Positions 46,965-57,870 of a stretch of 64,000 nt of DNA are shown here, piece by piece. Origin of the DNA: Trileptium ribeirensis (Eukaryota; Nematoda; Enoplea; Enoplida; Thoracostomopsidae); NCBI GenBank assembly GCA_030248225.1, contig JASANE010016356.1, positions 1-64,000 of the forward strand, written 5' to 3'. Numbering within the stretch: the first letter of the stretch is position 1; each line of letters starts with the position of its first letter. Both the position numbers and the translations under genes were made by a program. The notes beneath the pieces are model-generated. The model did not search any database, had not been told where the DNA came from, and saw only the letters and a program-made list of their open reading frames with translations.

Positions 46965-47580
46965 AGTAAAATATTTATTTAACCTCGGTCAGCTCAATTT
47001 TGAATCCTAGCTCGACTTAGGAGATCATGTAAAATTATTCTTCGCGAGTGTCGTGCTTATCTTGTGCCTTTAACTCATGACCGAGGGAAAGACTTCGGCA
47101 ATATGATTAACTCAGTAGCTGCTTGCGTCGGGTCTCGAGTTTGCACGATAGGCTAGGACGGATAGGGCTATCATTAAAAGGAAGTGCGGGCAGGGCGGCT
47201 TATAATACTGCGGATTCCAACCTATCTATTAATAATCTCCGCATAGGCGTCTACAGTCCCCCTATGGAGTTGTCCTTCTCTGACATGAATCCCATATGAC
47301 TCTTCGAACTTAATTCTCTGTCCATACTTACGGATGTTGACGTGGTCGACGATCCGTCCATCTCACGTCCATCCACTCGCAAAACTAAAAACTCAAAAGC
47401 GTAAATCAAAACGATCATAGCAACATACTAACACTATTAAACAAATATATCGGAGCCGGTCTGTAGAACCGACCGAACTTCGTGCTGCCGAAGTCAGACT
47501 TAACTTGATGATCTAGTCGGGACTTCTACTTCCAGTCTCCGACCAATCCGAGACAAATTAATTCTGGGGTTTCGGTCTCT
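46965..47580 (+). repeat. repeat family D, copy 2
   Basis: Ordered match to 43600-44200, including TCATGACCGAGGGAAAG, GATAGGGCTATCATTAAAAG and GTGCTGCCGAAGTCAGACTT. It directly follows the 46640-46920 repeat. Confidence 0.82.
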
Positions 47581-47819
47581 TCTTAATTTATCCTATAAAA
47601 TTGTGATGTGGGACTACTACCATAAACCGGTAGCGGTCGCAATCCAAAAGAAATTCTTTTGGGATTAAAGTTATCAAAACGATCATTAATTTTAATGAGC
47701 GTGTCTGGCGACAGTCGATTTTTGGCAATCCGGGGTCCGATTTTCGTGACGATTTGCCCCAATTTTCCAGACAGCCTAATTCCCTTAGCTGTCATCTTCT
47801 CAAAAACCACGCTTTGCCC

Positions 47820-50375
47820 CAAAATTAATGCTAATGTATGTAATTATTATTATTAAATTGATAATTTAAATATTAATTAATGTTTATTTAATATAGAAGT
47901 ATAAGTTATTAATATTAACTCTAGAGAGTATTATATTTTATTATTAAATACTGTCTAGACATATATATTCATTTACTTAGATATAAAATTGAATTATTTT
48001 ATGCTTAATATTAATTTACTTAATTAATAAATACATAATCCATCTATATATAATTTGATTGATAATTTGATGATTCGATGATTTGATATATAAATTATAC
48101 AGTATTTACTTTATAAATATAGTAATAAACTATATTTTAATATTAAAGTTATAAATATACTTCTGACAGATATATAAATATATACTCCTCATAAATATAT
48201 ATTTATATTACTTTGTTGTTTACTTAATTAATATATTAATAATATTTTAATGGTAGATTTATATGTTTTTATATATAATCGCAGATAGATTATAAATATA
48301 TATATTTATATACTGGTGAGCACCCGTCTGCGCCAACAAAATGACGGAAAACAAACAAACAAACGCGGGAGCAGGGCATAAAAGGGCTCTAAATTCATTG
48401 ATCACCTCCGGAGCACGGCACAGGCTTCGGACTCGGTTCATTCATCAAGCAGATCATTTTCATATACAACACCATAAGGTTCAGACTAGAAAGGGGAAAC
48501 CAGGCTCTCTGACGAGCCCATCCTGGTTTACTGTAGAAGATTCGAAGGTTTCAAGGGACATGGCGGGTTCGGGTTACATTTTTAGAACCAGACAATTATA
48601 GTTTTGGATCGTGTTTAATGAGGGGAACACGATGGGCGACATACGATGGGTTAATTCATCAAGCAGATCATTTTGATACACAATACTATAAGGTTCAGAC
48701 AAGAAAAGGGAAACCAGGCTCTCTGACGAGCCCATCCTGGTTTACTGTAGAAAATTCGAAGGTTTCAAGGGACATGGCGGCTTGGGGTTACATTCTTGGA
48801 ACCTGACAATTATATTTTTGGATCGTGTTTAATGAGGGGAACACGATGGGCGACATGCTCATCGGAAAAATTTTCACAATTTTCACAGGTGTACTGTACC
48901 CAGGGTGGACACAGCGGTTATTAAAATAACCAATTTTTTTACAATTTAACGAAAATTTTTCGGGGGTATCCTTGGATTCTTGTCAGATTAGCACGGGACC
49001 GGTCTAGACCGAAGAATATTCTGCCAGAAAAATATGCCCCCTCCAACAATTTCTCAATCGTTCCGAAGCTAAGGGTCGGAACCGTAAGGGCCATCAATTA
49101 TTGCGAGGATTCGGAATTGGCATTTAACGCTACTTATCAGCTAAAATTTACCAGTGAAAATGAACAATGGTAAATTGATATTTTAACTTTTGTACTGTGT
49201 TTTCCAGTATCCATAGTGAAAATGGACATTGTTGAATTAACACTTCAACCTTTGTACTAATAATTTTCAAAAAATTTGTTTATTTGCTGTTCGCTGCACG
49301 GCGAACACCGTCCACACGGGACACTTTTCACGGGTAGGGACGGGTTCCTAAAATGCTAAATTTCCATTTTCACTGCCTAAGTTTACTCAATCCTATAGCG
49401 CGTTGTCATGCTATATTTTCCGTAAACGGGATCAGTCAATGAACTACACGATTTAAGCACAAATACAATTTGCGATTCGGGAATAGTATGGTATCAAAAA
49501 TACCTCACCAAAGCCGACCGGCTATATATATGCCCACACAATAATCACAATACATTTTCATAATCAATACCGATATAATCAATATACAATGGATAAGAGT
49601 GGTTGGTCGGAGCCGGTAAGGTGCCCCGTGGTACCTTACCAAACCGGGCCGACCAGCAAGGCATAGGTTATAATTCGTTGATATACGTTATAATTCAAGT
49701 CAACAATTCATTGCGATACGTAAATACGATAAAAAAGGTCATGCTAGGTTTTCACAGCCTATATAAATACTAACAGTTATCATGATGAAAGTACGAACAG
49801 ATGCTACCACAAAGTATAAATAAAATACGGCAATAAAGTTATATACTCGATCGATGTTCATACAACAATGGGTAACATGAATACAACGATAGATCATGCG
49901 ATCACAATAACTCCTGTTATGGTTACAAAAGGTATACACTTATGATAACAAAGAATCGTACAACTCGGTATACAGTTATGGTAACAATAATGCTTTCAAT
50001 AAGATATACAATTGGTAACAAGGAATAATACAATTAAAACAAAGAACCATATATAATTATGGATCATACGGACAGAATATGGTTCTCACAATAATTATAA
50101 CAGGGTTAAAATAATAATAGATGGCACAGGCATAAATCATATGAATAACGTCAAACGCATGGTTACAATTACACAACCAGCTTTGTCTCAAACATATGCG
50201 CGCACATACACGCTCCGGGAAGGCGCACTTGACATTCTTTCACAGTCGTGTATTTTTGTGCTAATTTCTTTAGCGGGCGTGGACTTGGCGTTCAATAATC
50301 TTCCCATTATACTGTGTTGGAAATTAATCTGTTTTGTAAAGATCCAGAATGGATTTGTTACATATGGTCGTGCGT
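47820..50375 (+). repeat. large repeat family X, copy 2
   Basis: AT-rich leader (47820-48310), then the GC-richer block with the 214 bp duplication, TTCCGAAGCTAAGGGTCGGA, TTCGCTGCACGGCGAACA at 49287, AAAATACCTCACCAAAGCCG, a TACAAT-rich stretch and the terminal GATCCAGAATGGATTTGTTA near 50341. No transposition protein frame recognised; 3' half includes several short chance frames. Confidence 0.72.
48441..48868 (+). repeat. 214 bp tandem duplication inside family X copy 2
   Basis: Unit starting TTCATCAAGCAGATCATTTT at 48441 and again at 48655. Both carry GGGAAACCAGGCTCTCTGAC, GAGCCCATCCTGGTTTACTG, GAAGGTTTCAAGGGACATGG and GGGGAACACGATGGGCGACA, with a handful of differences. The other family X copy (26.7 kb) has a single unit. 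Confidence 0.93.
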
Positions 50376-50531
50376 ATGCGTTGACTGATGTTTTTAATAT
50401 GAGTTTGCTCACCCTTAAGAATTAGCCCATTTGGGAGTCCCTCTGTTGTAGAACAAACTATGTCGGCCAATTTGTGTGTAGTATGTTCATATTATTAGAT
50501 ACCCCGGCACTATTCATTCTTGGGCGAAATT

Positions 50532-50725
50532 CACTACTCGGCAGAAGTTACTGTTATCGAGAAAAATTTGGTGTTGTTCGCGATCATCTAGAACGAGTAT
50601 AAAAAGTGCTGTATAAGTTTGGTTGTCAAACAAAGTTCGATCACATTTGGTGCAAATTCGTTTTTTTTTCGAACCAATATCAAAATGACCGTGGAAGGAA
50701 CAGCAGTCATTTCTGACGAGTATTG
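50532..50725 (+). mobile_element. MITE family B copy
   Basis: CACTACTCGGCAGAAGTTAC at the left, GCAGTCATTTCTGACGAGTA then TTG and TA at the right, TTCG-containing body. About 194 bp. Confidence 0.72.
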
Positions 50726-52351
50726 TACGACTGATATGTAGCGTAACTCAATGTGTTCAAAGTTAACAATTATTTGGGTTGTAAGTGCGAATTAACTCTT
50801 GGTGTCTGCAAAATTGGTATCTTTATATATTTTGTACCAATATTGTTACGTAAACCAACTATATAGGGCTGCGATTACACAAGTTTAATATTATTGGCCG
50901 GTGTAACTTTATTACTCTGTTTTTCGTAACACATTTCGATTTTGTTCTCATTTTACCCAAGATATCAAAATTATTAGTTGGTGAATGCCATAAAATATTT
51001 TTAAAATGCAAAAATCTTAAAACGAAGTTACTTTGTTGCATGCTCAGGCTGTAAAATAATAAATTATATTATACAGTTGCGGAAGGAAATAAAAGCAAAT
51101 CTTTAGCGATTTAGTTGCGAACAGTTTGTGACAAAAATTAACAAAACTTTAAAAATGATCTGAAAATCTGAAAAAACTTTATATAAATTTTGACCTGTGC
51201 GGGTTGCTCGCGTATCCAGAAAACAGTGATGTTATAGTGCTATTAGCCTGCTAAATATGTTGGAGTCACTATTTAACTGTGCAACGGCGGTATCACCCGG
51301 CGACTTCGCGAAGCAGTATTCTTTTTTCGAACTTTCCAGTATTACGGCGGCTTCTCCAGATGTTTACACCCGCCAGTCAGTCCACTGCATCTCTCGGCAT
51401 GTTGAAATAGCATCAAAAATGATTTTCCTAATAAGCGACAGTGGTGTACTGTGGGCCTGTCGTTAGAGCGTACAATTCATTACTATGATATAACTTTTTT
51501 GTCGTTTTCATAAATCCCGAAACTACTAACAGTAAAATTAATAATTGCGTCCTGTTGAAAAACGTGCAGTTGTAGACAGAAACAAAATCAAATTTTTCGT
51601 GAACCATTTATAATTTATTGGCGAACAGTTTACCAGTCATTTGGAAAAAATTTCCTTTGCCCACAACTGTAAACAATTCACTGCCCTTTAGGTAGCTGCC
51701 GAAGGCTAAAAAATTTCCAATTTTGACTCATAAAGTAGTCAGACCTGCATTTGTACACGAAATTAGGCGTTTCCGAAGGCTGTAGACGTTCTCGGGATCG
51801 CTGACTTCGGTGTAAGGAATAATTGTGGCACTTGCACTTACGCGTTCTTAATCTGTTTCCCGGGAAGTCTCATGTTGCGTTATTAGCCGTAAAGTCTTAT
51901 TTTGTGATTGACAAATTTAAAATTTATCTATATTGTTGATTTTTACTGAAAAATTGATGATAGTGTGGTTTTCGAAATGTGTATTGTTTAATATTATTTC
52001 CATTTTACCGATAACATATTTTTGGGTCATTGTTGTGTTTTTGATGTTTTTGAGGGACATTATTAAGATCTTTGTAGCAATTGGTTGTAATTATAATCAT
52101 TATAATTTGGTTGTAGCAATTATTTTACAATTTGATTTTATTGGAGATGGGCTTGTCAGGCTGATTAAGATCTTATGCAAATAGTTGTGTTTAAATTTTA
52201 ACAATATCAGCTTTTTACTTTGAAACAAACTTGCGATTCCTCTCTAGTTTCCCTATTTTTGAGTTGTAGTTATAACTTTTGTTTGTTAATGGGTCACCAC
52301 GGATTTACCGATTTTTTATTATTAAGTGTATTATTAACATATTGATTTTAG

Positions 52352-52401
52352 GCTATTTCGTCCACATATCAAGCTTGGCTGACGTTCAGGCAAAAATTCA
52401 G
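52352..52401 (+). CDS. alpha2/delta subunit exon 6 (end of VWA)
   Basis: Short 50 nt exon after acceptor TTGATTTTAG and before donor GTACGT. Its first two bases complete the Gly codon split at the end of exon 38469-38547, giving G-YFVHISSLADVQAKIQ. This matches the family segment G-[FY]-F-x-x-I-S-[ST]-L-A-D-V-Q at the end of the VWA domain. Out-phase is 0. The phase agreement across the 13.8 kb intron is strong evidence that the exon is real. Confidence 0.92.
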
Positions 52402-54020
52402 GTACGTTGGTAATAACTGTTAGTCAATCGCATGCCCTCTGGAAACTTTTAAATTTTATTACTTGAGATAGATTTTAATAATCTTTAGCGTTGGGGCCTA
52501 GAAGACCACAAATACACACAGTTGCAATGTAGGTGTTGAGATTACTCTTTCGCCGCACCGCAGCTCCGTAGGAATGATTAATATTATCCGCGGACGACTA
52601 TGTTTTTAGGATAGTATGACAGAGCTTCCATCGTTGTATGAAAGCGCCAGTCTATAATAATGTGCTTGTTCCAGGTCCAGATGTCACATTCTAATTTCGC
52701 AAGCAGCAATGTCGATGATGTAGTAAGACAGTTTCATCTTGCATGCAGTTTTATTTGCCAGAAAATCAGAAAAACTAGAGCGAATCAGAACAACATTGCA
52801 ACATAATCCACAACTACAATTATAGTTGAATTAAACTAAATTTCATAACGTGTTCGATTAGCTAAGTAACCTTCACTAGTTAAGCGTGTAGTAGCATTGC
52901 ATTTTTCATTACAAGTTTATTATTATCACTAATTTTTGAAACTATATCAGCAACGGACTAGTTAGGTCGTAAAAACGGGCGCAGACGAATGTTGATGTGT
53001 AAGGTCGCCTCTGCATTCGTCTGTGTTTAGACATACTTATTTGTGTTTAGTCCTGTCTACATAATGTGTGCATGTGAATATTCGTTCAAAAAACGTCGTG
53101 CAAATGCGTCTGAACAAAACTGCGTCCTTTCCTTTTTGCAGTCAATCCACATGTACATTTGCGTTTGTCCGTGACTGTTACTTTGTTATGTTATGATAAG
53201 ATTTTCTAATTTACATAAATTTATGGATAGCTATGTAACTATGGACAGTAAGTTAATTTTTATTTACCATGTTACATGTAGCTTACAGACTAACTATTGT
53301 GAAGGTTCCTTGCATTCTATTAAGCTTTGTCTAATTCGCATACAACAAAGTGTAAAGTTTAATACTAGACAGAAATGTCCTTGCCATTTGGATAGAGTAG
53401 AGATGGAACAAAATTTGCCTACCGACGAGCAAGTCTGGAACAACTCTGTGCTAAATTTTGTAAAAGCCTGCTCGAAATTTACACAATCCTGAGTAATATT
53501 CAGATAGTTTCAAACCAATATAGAGCAACCGTCTAGCGAACGGTGCTCATATTTGGAGAGATCAGTCGGTAACCGCGACCGTTTTAGCTTAAGGTCCGAG
53601 TTTTTGTGAAGATGAGCTTGCATTGCTATTATGACCGAAAAACGATTATTTGATTTTCATAATTCCAAGGCTGTGTAGTTTCAGAAAAAAAGAAAACGCT
53701 AAGGCATGTGCGGAATTCAAGAAATTTTTATTAAAAACTTTGAAAATCCATTAACTGGTAGTCAAACGGATGGACGAATATCACAGGCAAAATCTTATTC
53801 GTTTCACACAGGCAAATCACGTAGCATGCTCCCCTCAGAAAAATTGAAGCAGCCATTGGCGGATTGCTGTCGTGAGTTTTACAGCTTTTGCTTTCAATTA
53901 GTTTTTTTAGGTATACCATAATTTATTTTCATCCGAACATTCTCGGTCTACACGCAAATGCATTTGTTTCTACAATTGTATCTATATACGTGGTGCTACT
54001 TTTTATTATTGTCGTTTCAG
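52402..54020 (+). other. 1.6 kb intron between alpha2/delta exons 6 and 7
   Basis: GT-AG intron with no recognised repeat. A 99-codon frame at 53193-53492 has no recognisable domain and is regarded as chance. Confidence 0.8.
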
Positions 54021-54158
54021 CATTACATCGAGGTGCTCAGTCGTCCACTTTCGTTATTCTACGCCGATAAAATGAATGGATCGAGTCATAACGGGACGCG
54101 TCCGAGTCGCGATAGCTTCCCTCCGCCGACGTGGACTGGGCTACATTATTCTCAGCTG
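54021..54158 (+). CDS. alpha2/delta subunit exon 7 (post-VWA linker)
   Basis: 46-codon exon between acceptor GTCGTTTCAG and donor GTAAGT, phase 0 at both ends. It begins HYIEVLSRPLSLFYADKMNG and ends PPPTWTGLHYSQL. The start matches the conserved [EQ]Y[LI]xVLSRP segment after the VWA domain, and WTGLHYS matches the W-T-E/G-x-Y-x-D/S segment that leads into the Cache domain. Two sequons (NGS, NGT) lie in an insert of about 20 residues rich in Ser, Asn and Pro between these two blocks, longer than in the vertebrate proteins I can recall. Most of the remaining protein (Cache, VGCC_alpha2, anchor) should lie downstream of the window. Confidence 0.93.
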
Positions 54159-55659
54159 GTAAGTGGCTATGGTGGGTAGCCTGGCCGATGATCAGTAATC
54201 GATGGTGTAAAGTCTGATGTAACGCCCACCTCTACACCCGTAATTCATCTGGCATAAGTCATACAAACAGTGGATGAAATATTGTAATGAATGACTATTG
54301 CTGGGTTAGTTGGTCATCCAGAGACCAAGTGTAGTTTCATTGCGTCTTTGTTTAGTGTCTACAGAAGCAGAGCCCTTTCGGAATACATCCACGCAAAAGG
54401 ATTATGCAGATTAACGGTTGTTTTGTTGACAACAGAACATTATGTATGTAAGTGTGCTTTGGAAAGTTTTAGAGCTTGTGAAGCTTGCGTAACTAATTTG
54501 GCATTGCTTTGATATGTTAGCCAGAGGGTTTGGTTTCCGAAGGCTCCTTGTTTAGCGTGCACCTGCTATTGTGGGTTTACTTGCGTACCTTTCCCTGAGG
54601 TGATACGTAGCGTTCATGATCAAGATTGAAGGCAACTTGCACTGCAGTGATATCGGGTCTTTTATTCCTACCTGATTCTTTCATATTTGATCATGTCTTA
54701 TTTGCATCATTTAGTGATTTTGTTAACCTGTCATGTTAAGTAATAATGGATTATTGCTGTTATGTCACTTGTCTTAAGCTGGTGGATTTTTATTACTATT
54801 TTTGACATATTTTTGTAACGCGCTTCTATAATGATTAACACGGCGTTTAAAATTTTCCTGTGGTTTTTGCTTTAACTGTATACAGCGTTTCTTCGATTTA
54901 CACTGACTGCAATAACTTTTTGCTAAAGACTTTTCGTTTGAGAAGTTCCAAATTTTGTTCGAAATGAGTACGAATTTTGTTTGAGACCTGTTCGAAATTT
55001 TTGACGCAGATTTTCAAGTTTGTGTGTCAGCTGTTGCAAAAATCAGTGTTGTTCAAGAATAAGTAAATTTTATTCGACGCTCTTACGTTCGAAAGGCGTC
55101 AGTCCTTTCTGGCCAGTACTATACCTATTGCGGTTAGCAATATAAACTTCATATAAAGCTGCCTAGTGTTTTTATACCCGTTCTGCACTTTTCGACAGTA
55201 CAACACCAACATGCATCAAAAAACAAAATACGACTCTCGCCGCGATACACTGTGCATCGTGTCTGCCAAAAATAGGCTGACCTCTCTCGCTCGCCCATTA
55301 CCCATCCACACTCGCCAAAATCTCCCATGTCTGCCACAACCCCACGTACAAAAATAAAAAAGGTGGGAAAGACTTCTCAGTATCTTTGGGGTGATTCAAT
55401 GCGACAGTTTCGACTTCTAATAATACAATCAGGCTCGAAAATGACTACATAGGCAAAAAATACAAAAAATTTGTTAAAAACATGCGGAAAAAATTGACAT
55501 TTTGTCCCCCACACTCCAGAGTTTCCTTCGAGAATGAACGTGGGGGCTCCCATGGAAATACCCACGTTTTTTTCGACTAGTGGAAAGGCCATAAAAGTGA
55601 AATTGATCGAAATCAAATCGTTAAATATTTTGTGTAATCTCAATGGACTGGAATTTCGT

Positions 55660-55812
55660 TTCGTTACAATTAATCGAAATTTCCTTTAATCTAAAACGAT
55701 AGAAATTTCGTTTAATCAAAATCAACCAAAATTCCATTTAATTGAAATTGTTCGGAATTTTCTTTATCGAAAGCGATCGAAATTTCTTTTAAATGAAATT
55801 GATCGAAATATC
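55660..55812 (+). repeat. degenerate short-unit array (GAAATTTCGTTTAAT type)
   Basis: Roughly 20-25 bp units of the form ATCGAAATTTCNTTTAAT repeat about seven times with variation. The same vocabulary occurs in MITE family A, so this may be an internal remnant of such an element. Confidence 0.65.
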
Positions 55813-55818
55813 GTTTAG

Positions 55819-55921
55819 TGGAACGCGATCCGCATATCTATCGATCATTTTGTACCTAAGTCTGGCCATGATGGTACATACATGCCTTGCCGGAGCCGTT
55901 GGGCTAAACATTGCTTTCCGA
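55819..55921 (+). CDS. possible alpha2/delta exon 8 (start of Cache segment)
   Basis: Candidate only. An acceptor-like TCGTTTAG precedes 103 nt that stay open and end at a donor-like GTGCGT. The 3' part reads LAGAVGLNIAFR, resembling the family motif L-L-G-V-V-G-x-[DN]-V-x-[LF]-R-E in the early Cache segment. Against it: the entry phase needs two bases from a preceding exon, whereas the exon at 54021-54158 ends in phase 0, so at least one further small exon would be needed; the 5' half is hydrophobic and not clearly family-like; and the start lies next to a degenerate GAAATTTCGTTTAAT-type repeat. Confidence 0.33.
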
Positions 55922-56259
55922 GTGCGTAGTTATCGCTTGAAATACGTTAGCGTTGTGACGTTTTGTTATGTGGAACATGTATGTGCGTTAATTCCTCATT
56001 TTAATAACCATTCCAGATATTGAGGGAGAAATTTAAAACCATCATATAAATCAGAACTATATAATGTTGATATTGCTAGATACACTTAGGCAATAGTTTG
56101 ATTGATGCTGCTAAAATTTGTGTTTCGGTTATGATGGTGTTGCTATCATCCGGATTAGGGACCCCTATATTAGAATAAGTCTCAAAATCCACTATTTTTG
56201 AGTAACGCAGCAGTCTTATTATATCGTTACTAAAAACTTAGCCACATTTTACTAATCCA

Positions 56260-57870
56260 TATGGGTCATTTCACGAAACCTTGTAATTTTAAACACCACT
56301 TTTTGAAGCCAACCTTTTTTTAGACCCCTTCCGACGTAAAAAACCTTGAATTTTTCGAGTATCAGCGTCTCTATGCAAAACGAACTTCCTGAAACCTGTT
56401 GCAGGGGTCGCAAAGAGCCCTCTGGGGTTTAAATTTTAATCCGAAATAAGTCTTTATTCCATAGCGTGACGCAGCGACACATGAACTATGGTCTGTTTGT
56501 ATGCAAGCCGGTCAAAAAGGGTCGCGGTCAAGCCATTTGGAGGACATGTGGCCTATAATTGGTGCCGCTAGAGACCTTTTGAGGTTAAAAATGATCAATT
56601 TAGGACAAGCGTGTCGCAGAAGTTTTTCTAGTGCAACGGATACAGCACATACAGGTACCATTTTATGCTCACAAACCAACCATTAGTGGGAGATGACCGA
56701 CAGAAAATTTCAGGCAGATCTATAGGTCTTGTAAAAATTGACACCCCGATATGTGTAAGTCGGGGGAGGCTACACCTAAGTCGGGGGGGGCTAAGTACAC
56801 CTAAAGTCGGGGGGGGCTACACCTGAAGTCGGGAGGCTACACCTTAAGTCGGGTGGGGACCTACACCTTTCTACAACATATAACGCGTAAAACCTTAACT
56901 ACTTCTAGAGGTTCTGGATTTGGATTTGGTCGGGGGGGGGGGCTACACATCAGGTCGGGGCTGCTACACCTAAGTCGGGGGGGCTACACCTAAAGTCGGG
57001 GGGCTACACCTGAACTCGGGAGGCTATACCTTAAGTCGGATGGGGACCTACACCTTTCTACAACATATAACGCGTAAAACCTTACCTACTTCTAGAGGTT
57101 CTGGATTTGGATTTGGTCGGGGGGGCTACACATCAGGTCGGGGGGGCTACATTGCCATTAAAATTTTTTAGTACATGGCCCGATTCTAGTGGGGAGTTAC
57201 TATATTTCTATCCGGCCTATTGTAAGACTGTATGCTAAATTTGGTTTTTTTAAACTGAATTTTCGTAAGGGCGGGGGGGATACATTTTGCATACCTCATT
57301 TTTGGCACTTTGTGACCTGCGACCTCATAACTAAGCAACACATAGACATACGCTCACATTCTTTTTTCACTGACACCTGTACCGATTACGATTATCGTTA
57401 TATATAATTATTGGCGCTAGTGCACTTTGACATTATTTACCAGCGTATGCGAGTTGTCACATTTGACCCAGGTCGGGGGGGGGCTACATGTCACGAAAAC
57501 AAATTTCTGAAGCATGGCGTCAGCTTCAGTGTCTATGTTTACCCCCAAGTTTTTCCGGAAAAATTAGCATATATCAAACGATCACAGTGAAATGAAAAAC
57601 ACACATACGTATCATGTGCTGGCGATACCGCGAACGTTTACAGTTGGACAGGTGTTTTTGGCTTCATTTGGCCCATCCGATTTGTGGACCCCTAGCTCCT
57701 GCTCCTGTTAGGGGCACAGAAGTCCACCTACCTTGTAATCACAGTCGTACAGCATATTACTACACCACACAGTGCCATTAAATTTCCTTCCAAAAGACTG
57801 GTGGTATGGGCCAAAAAGTACCGATGTAGCCCCCCCGACCAAATTACATGGTTTCGTGAAATGACCCATA
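56260..57870. mobile_element. non-autonomous element with 30 bp TIRs and internal G-run tandem
   Basis: The first 30 bp (starting TATGGGTCATTTCACGAAAC) and the last 30 bp are inverted copies with one mismatch; a TA target duplication is possible because the outermost TA is shared. The interior has many copies of a short motif like AAGTCGGGGGGGCTACACCT on the + strand between about 56755 and 57150, including a 187 bp tandem duplication (the block starting CTACACCTTTC occurs at 56861 and 57048). No transposase frame was recognised. An inverted relative is at about 95-2026. Confidence 0.85.

Larger units (their letters stand above)
38548..52351 (+). other. 13.8 kb intron between alpha2/delta exons 5 and 6
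   Basis: GT-AG, phase 1 intron. It is almost wholly built of repeat families C, D and X plus a hAT-type element at 40299-41463. Unassigned parts include 41480-42370 and 50730-52340. Confidence 0.85.
54159..56259. other. downstream intron sequence, mostly unassigned
   Basis: Follows donor GTAAGT at 54159. Holds a decayed MITE family B copy (about 54920-55122, right end TCCTTTCTGGCCAGTACTA then TA), a degenerate GAAATTTCGTTTAAT-type array at about 55660-55812 and the possible exon 55819-55921. No other exon was convincing. Confidence 0.55.

Noticed and set aside
48341..48601. 86-codon frame in family X copy, with a repeated related frame at 48618-48806
   Set aside because: The similarity is explained by the 214 bp tandem DNA duplication; no domain and no conservation in the 26.7 kb copy.
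53193..53492. 99-codon frame within the intron between exons 6 and 7
   Set aside because: No domain, no splice-consistent boundaries, and the flanking exons already join without a gap.
54532..54590. Possible small exon after ATGTTAG (starts PEGLVSEGS in phase 0)
   Set aside because: Only weak similarity to the expected linker and no good donor; cannot be distinguished from chance.
55191..55357. Open frame after CGACAG, considered as the next alpha2/delta exon
   Set aside because: Correct phase but the sequence has no Cache-like pattern and the only donor (GTACAA) is poor.
56755..57150. Telomere-like G-rich repeat
   Set aside because: Units are long and irregular, not a 5-8 bp telomere repeat, and they lie inside an element with its own TIRs.
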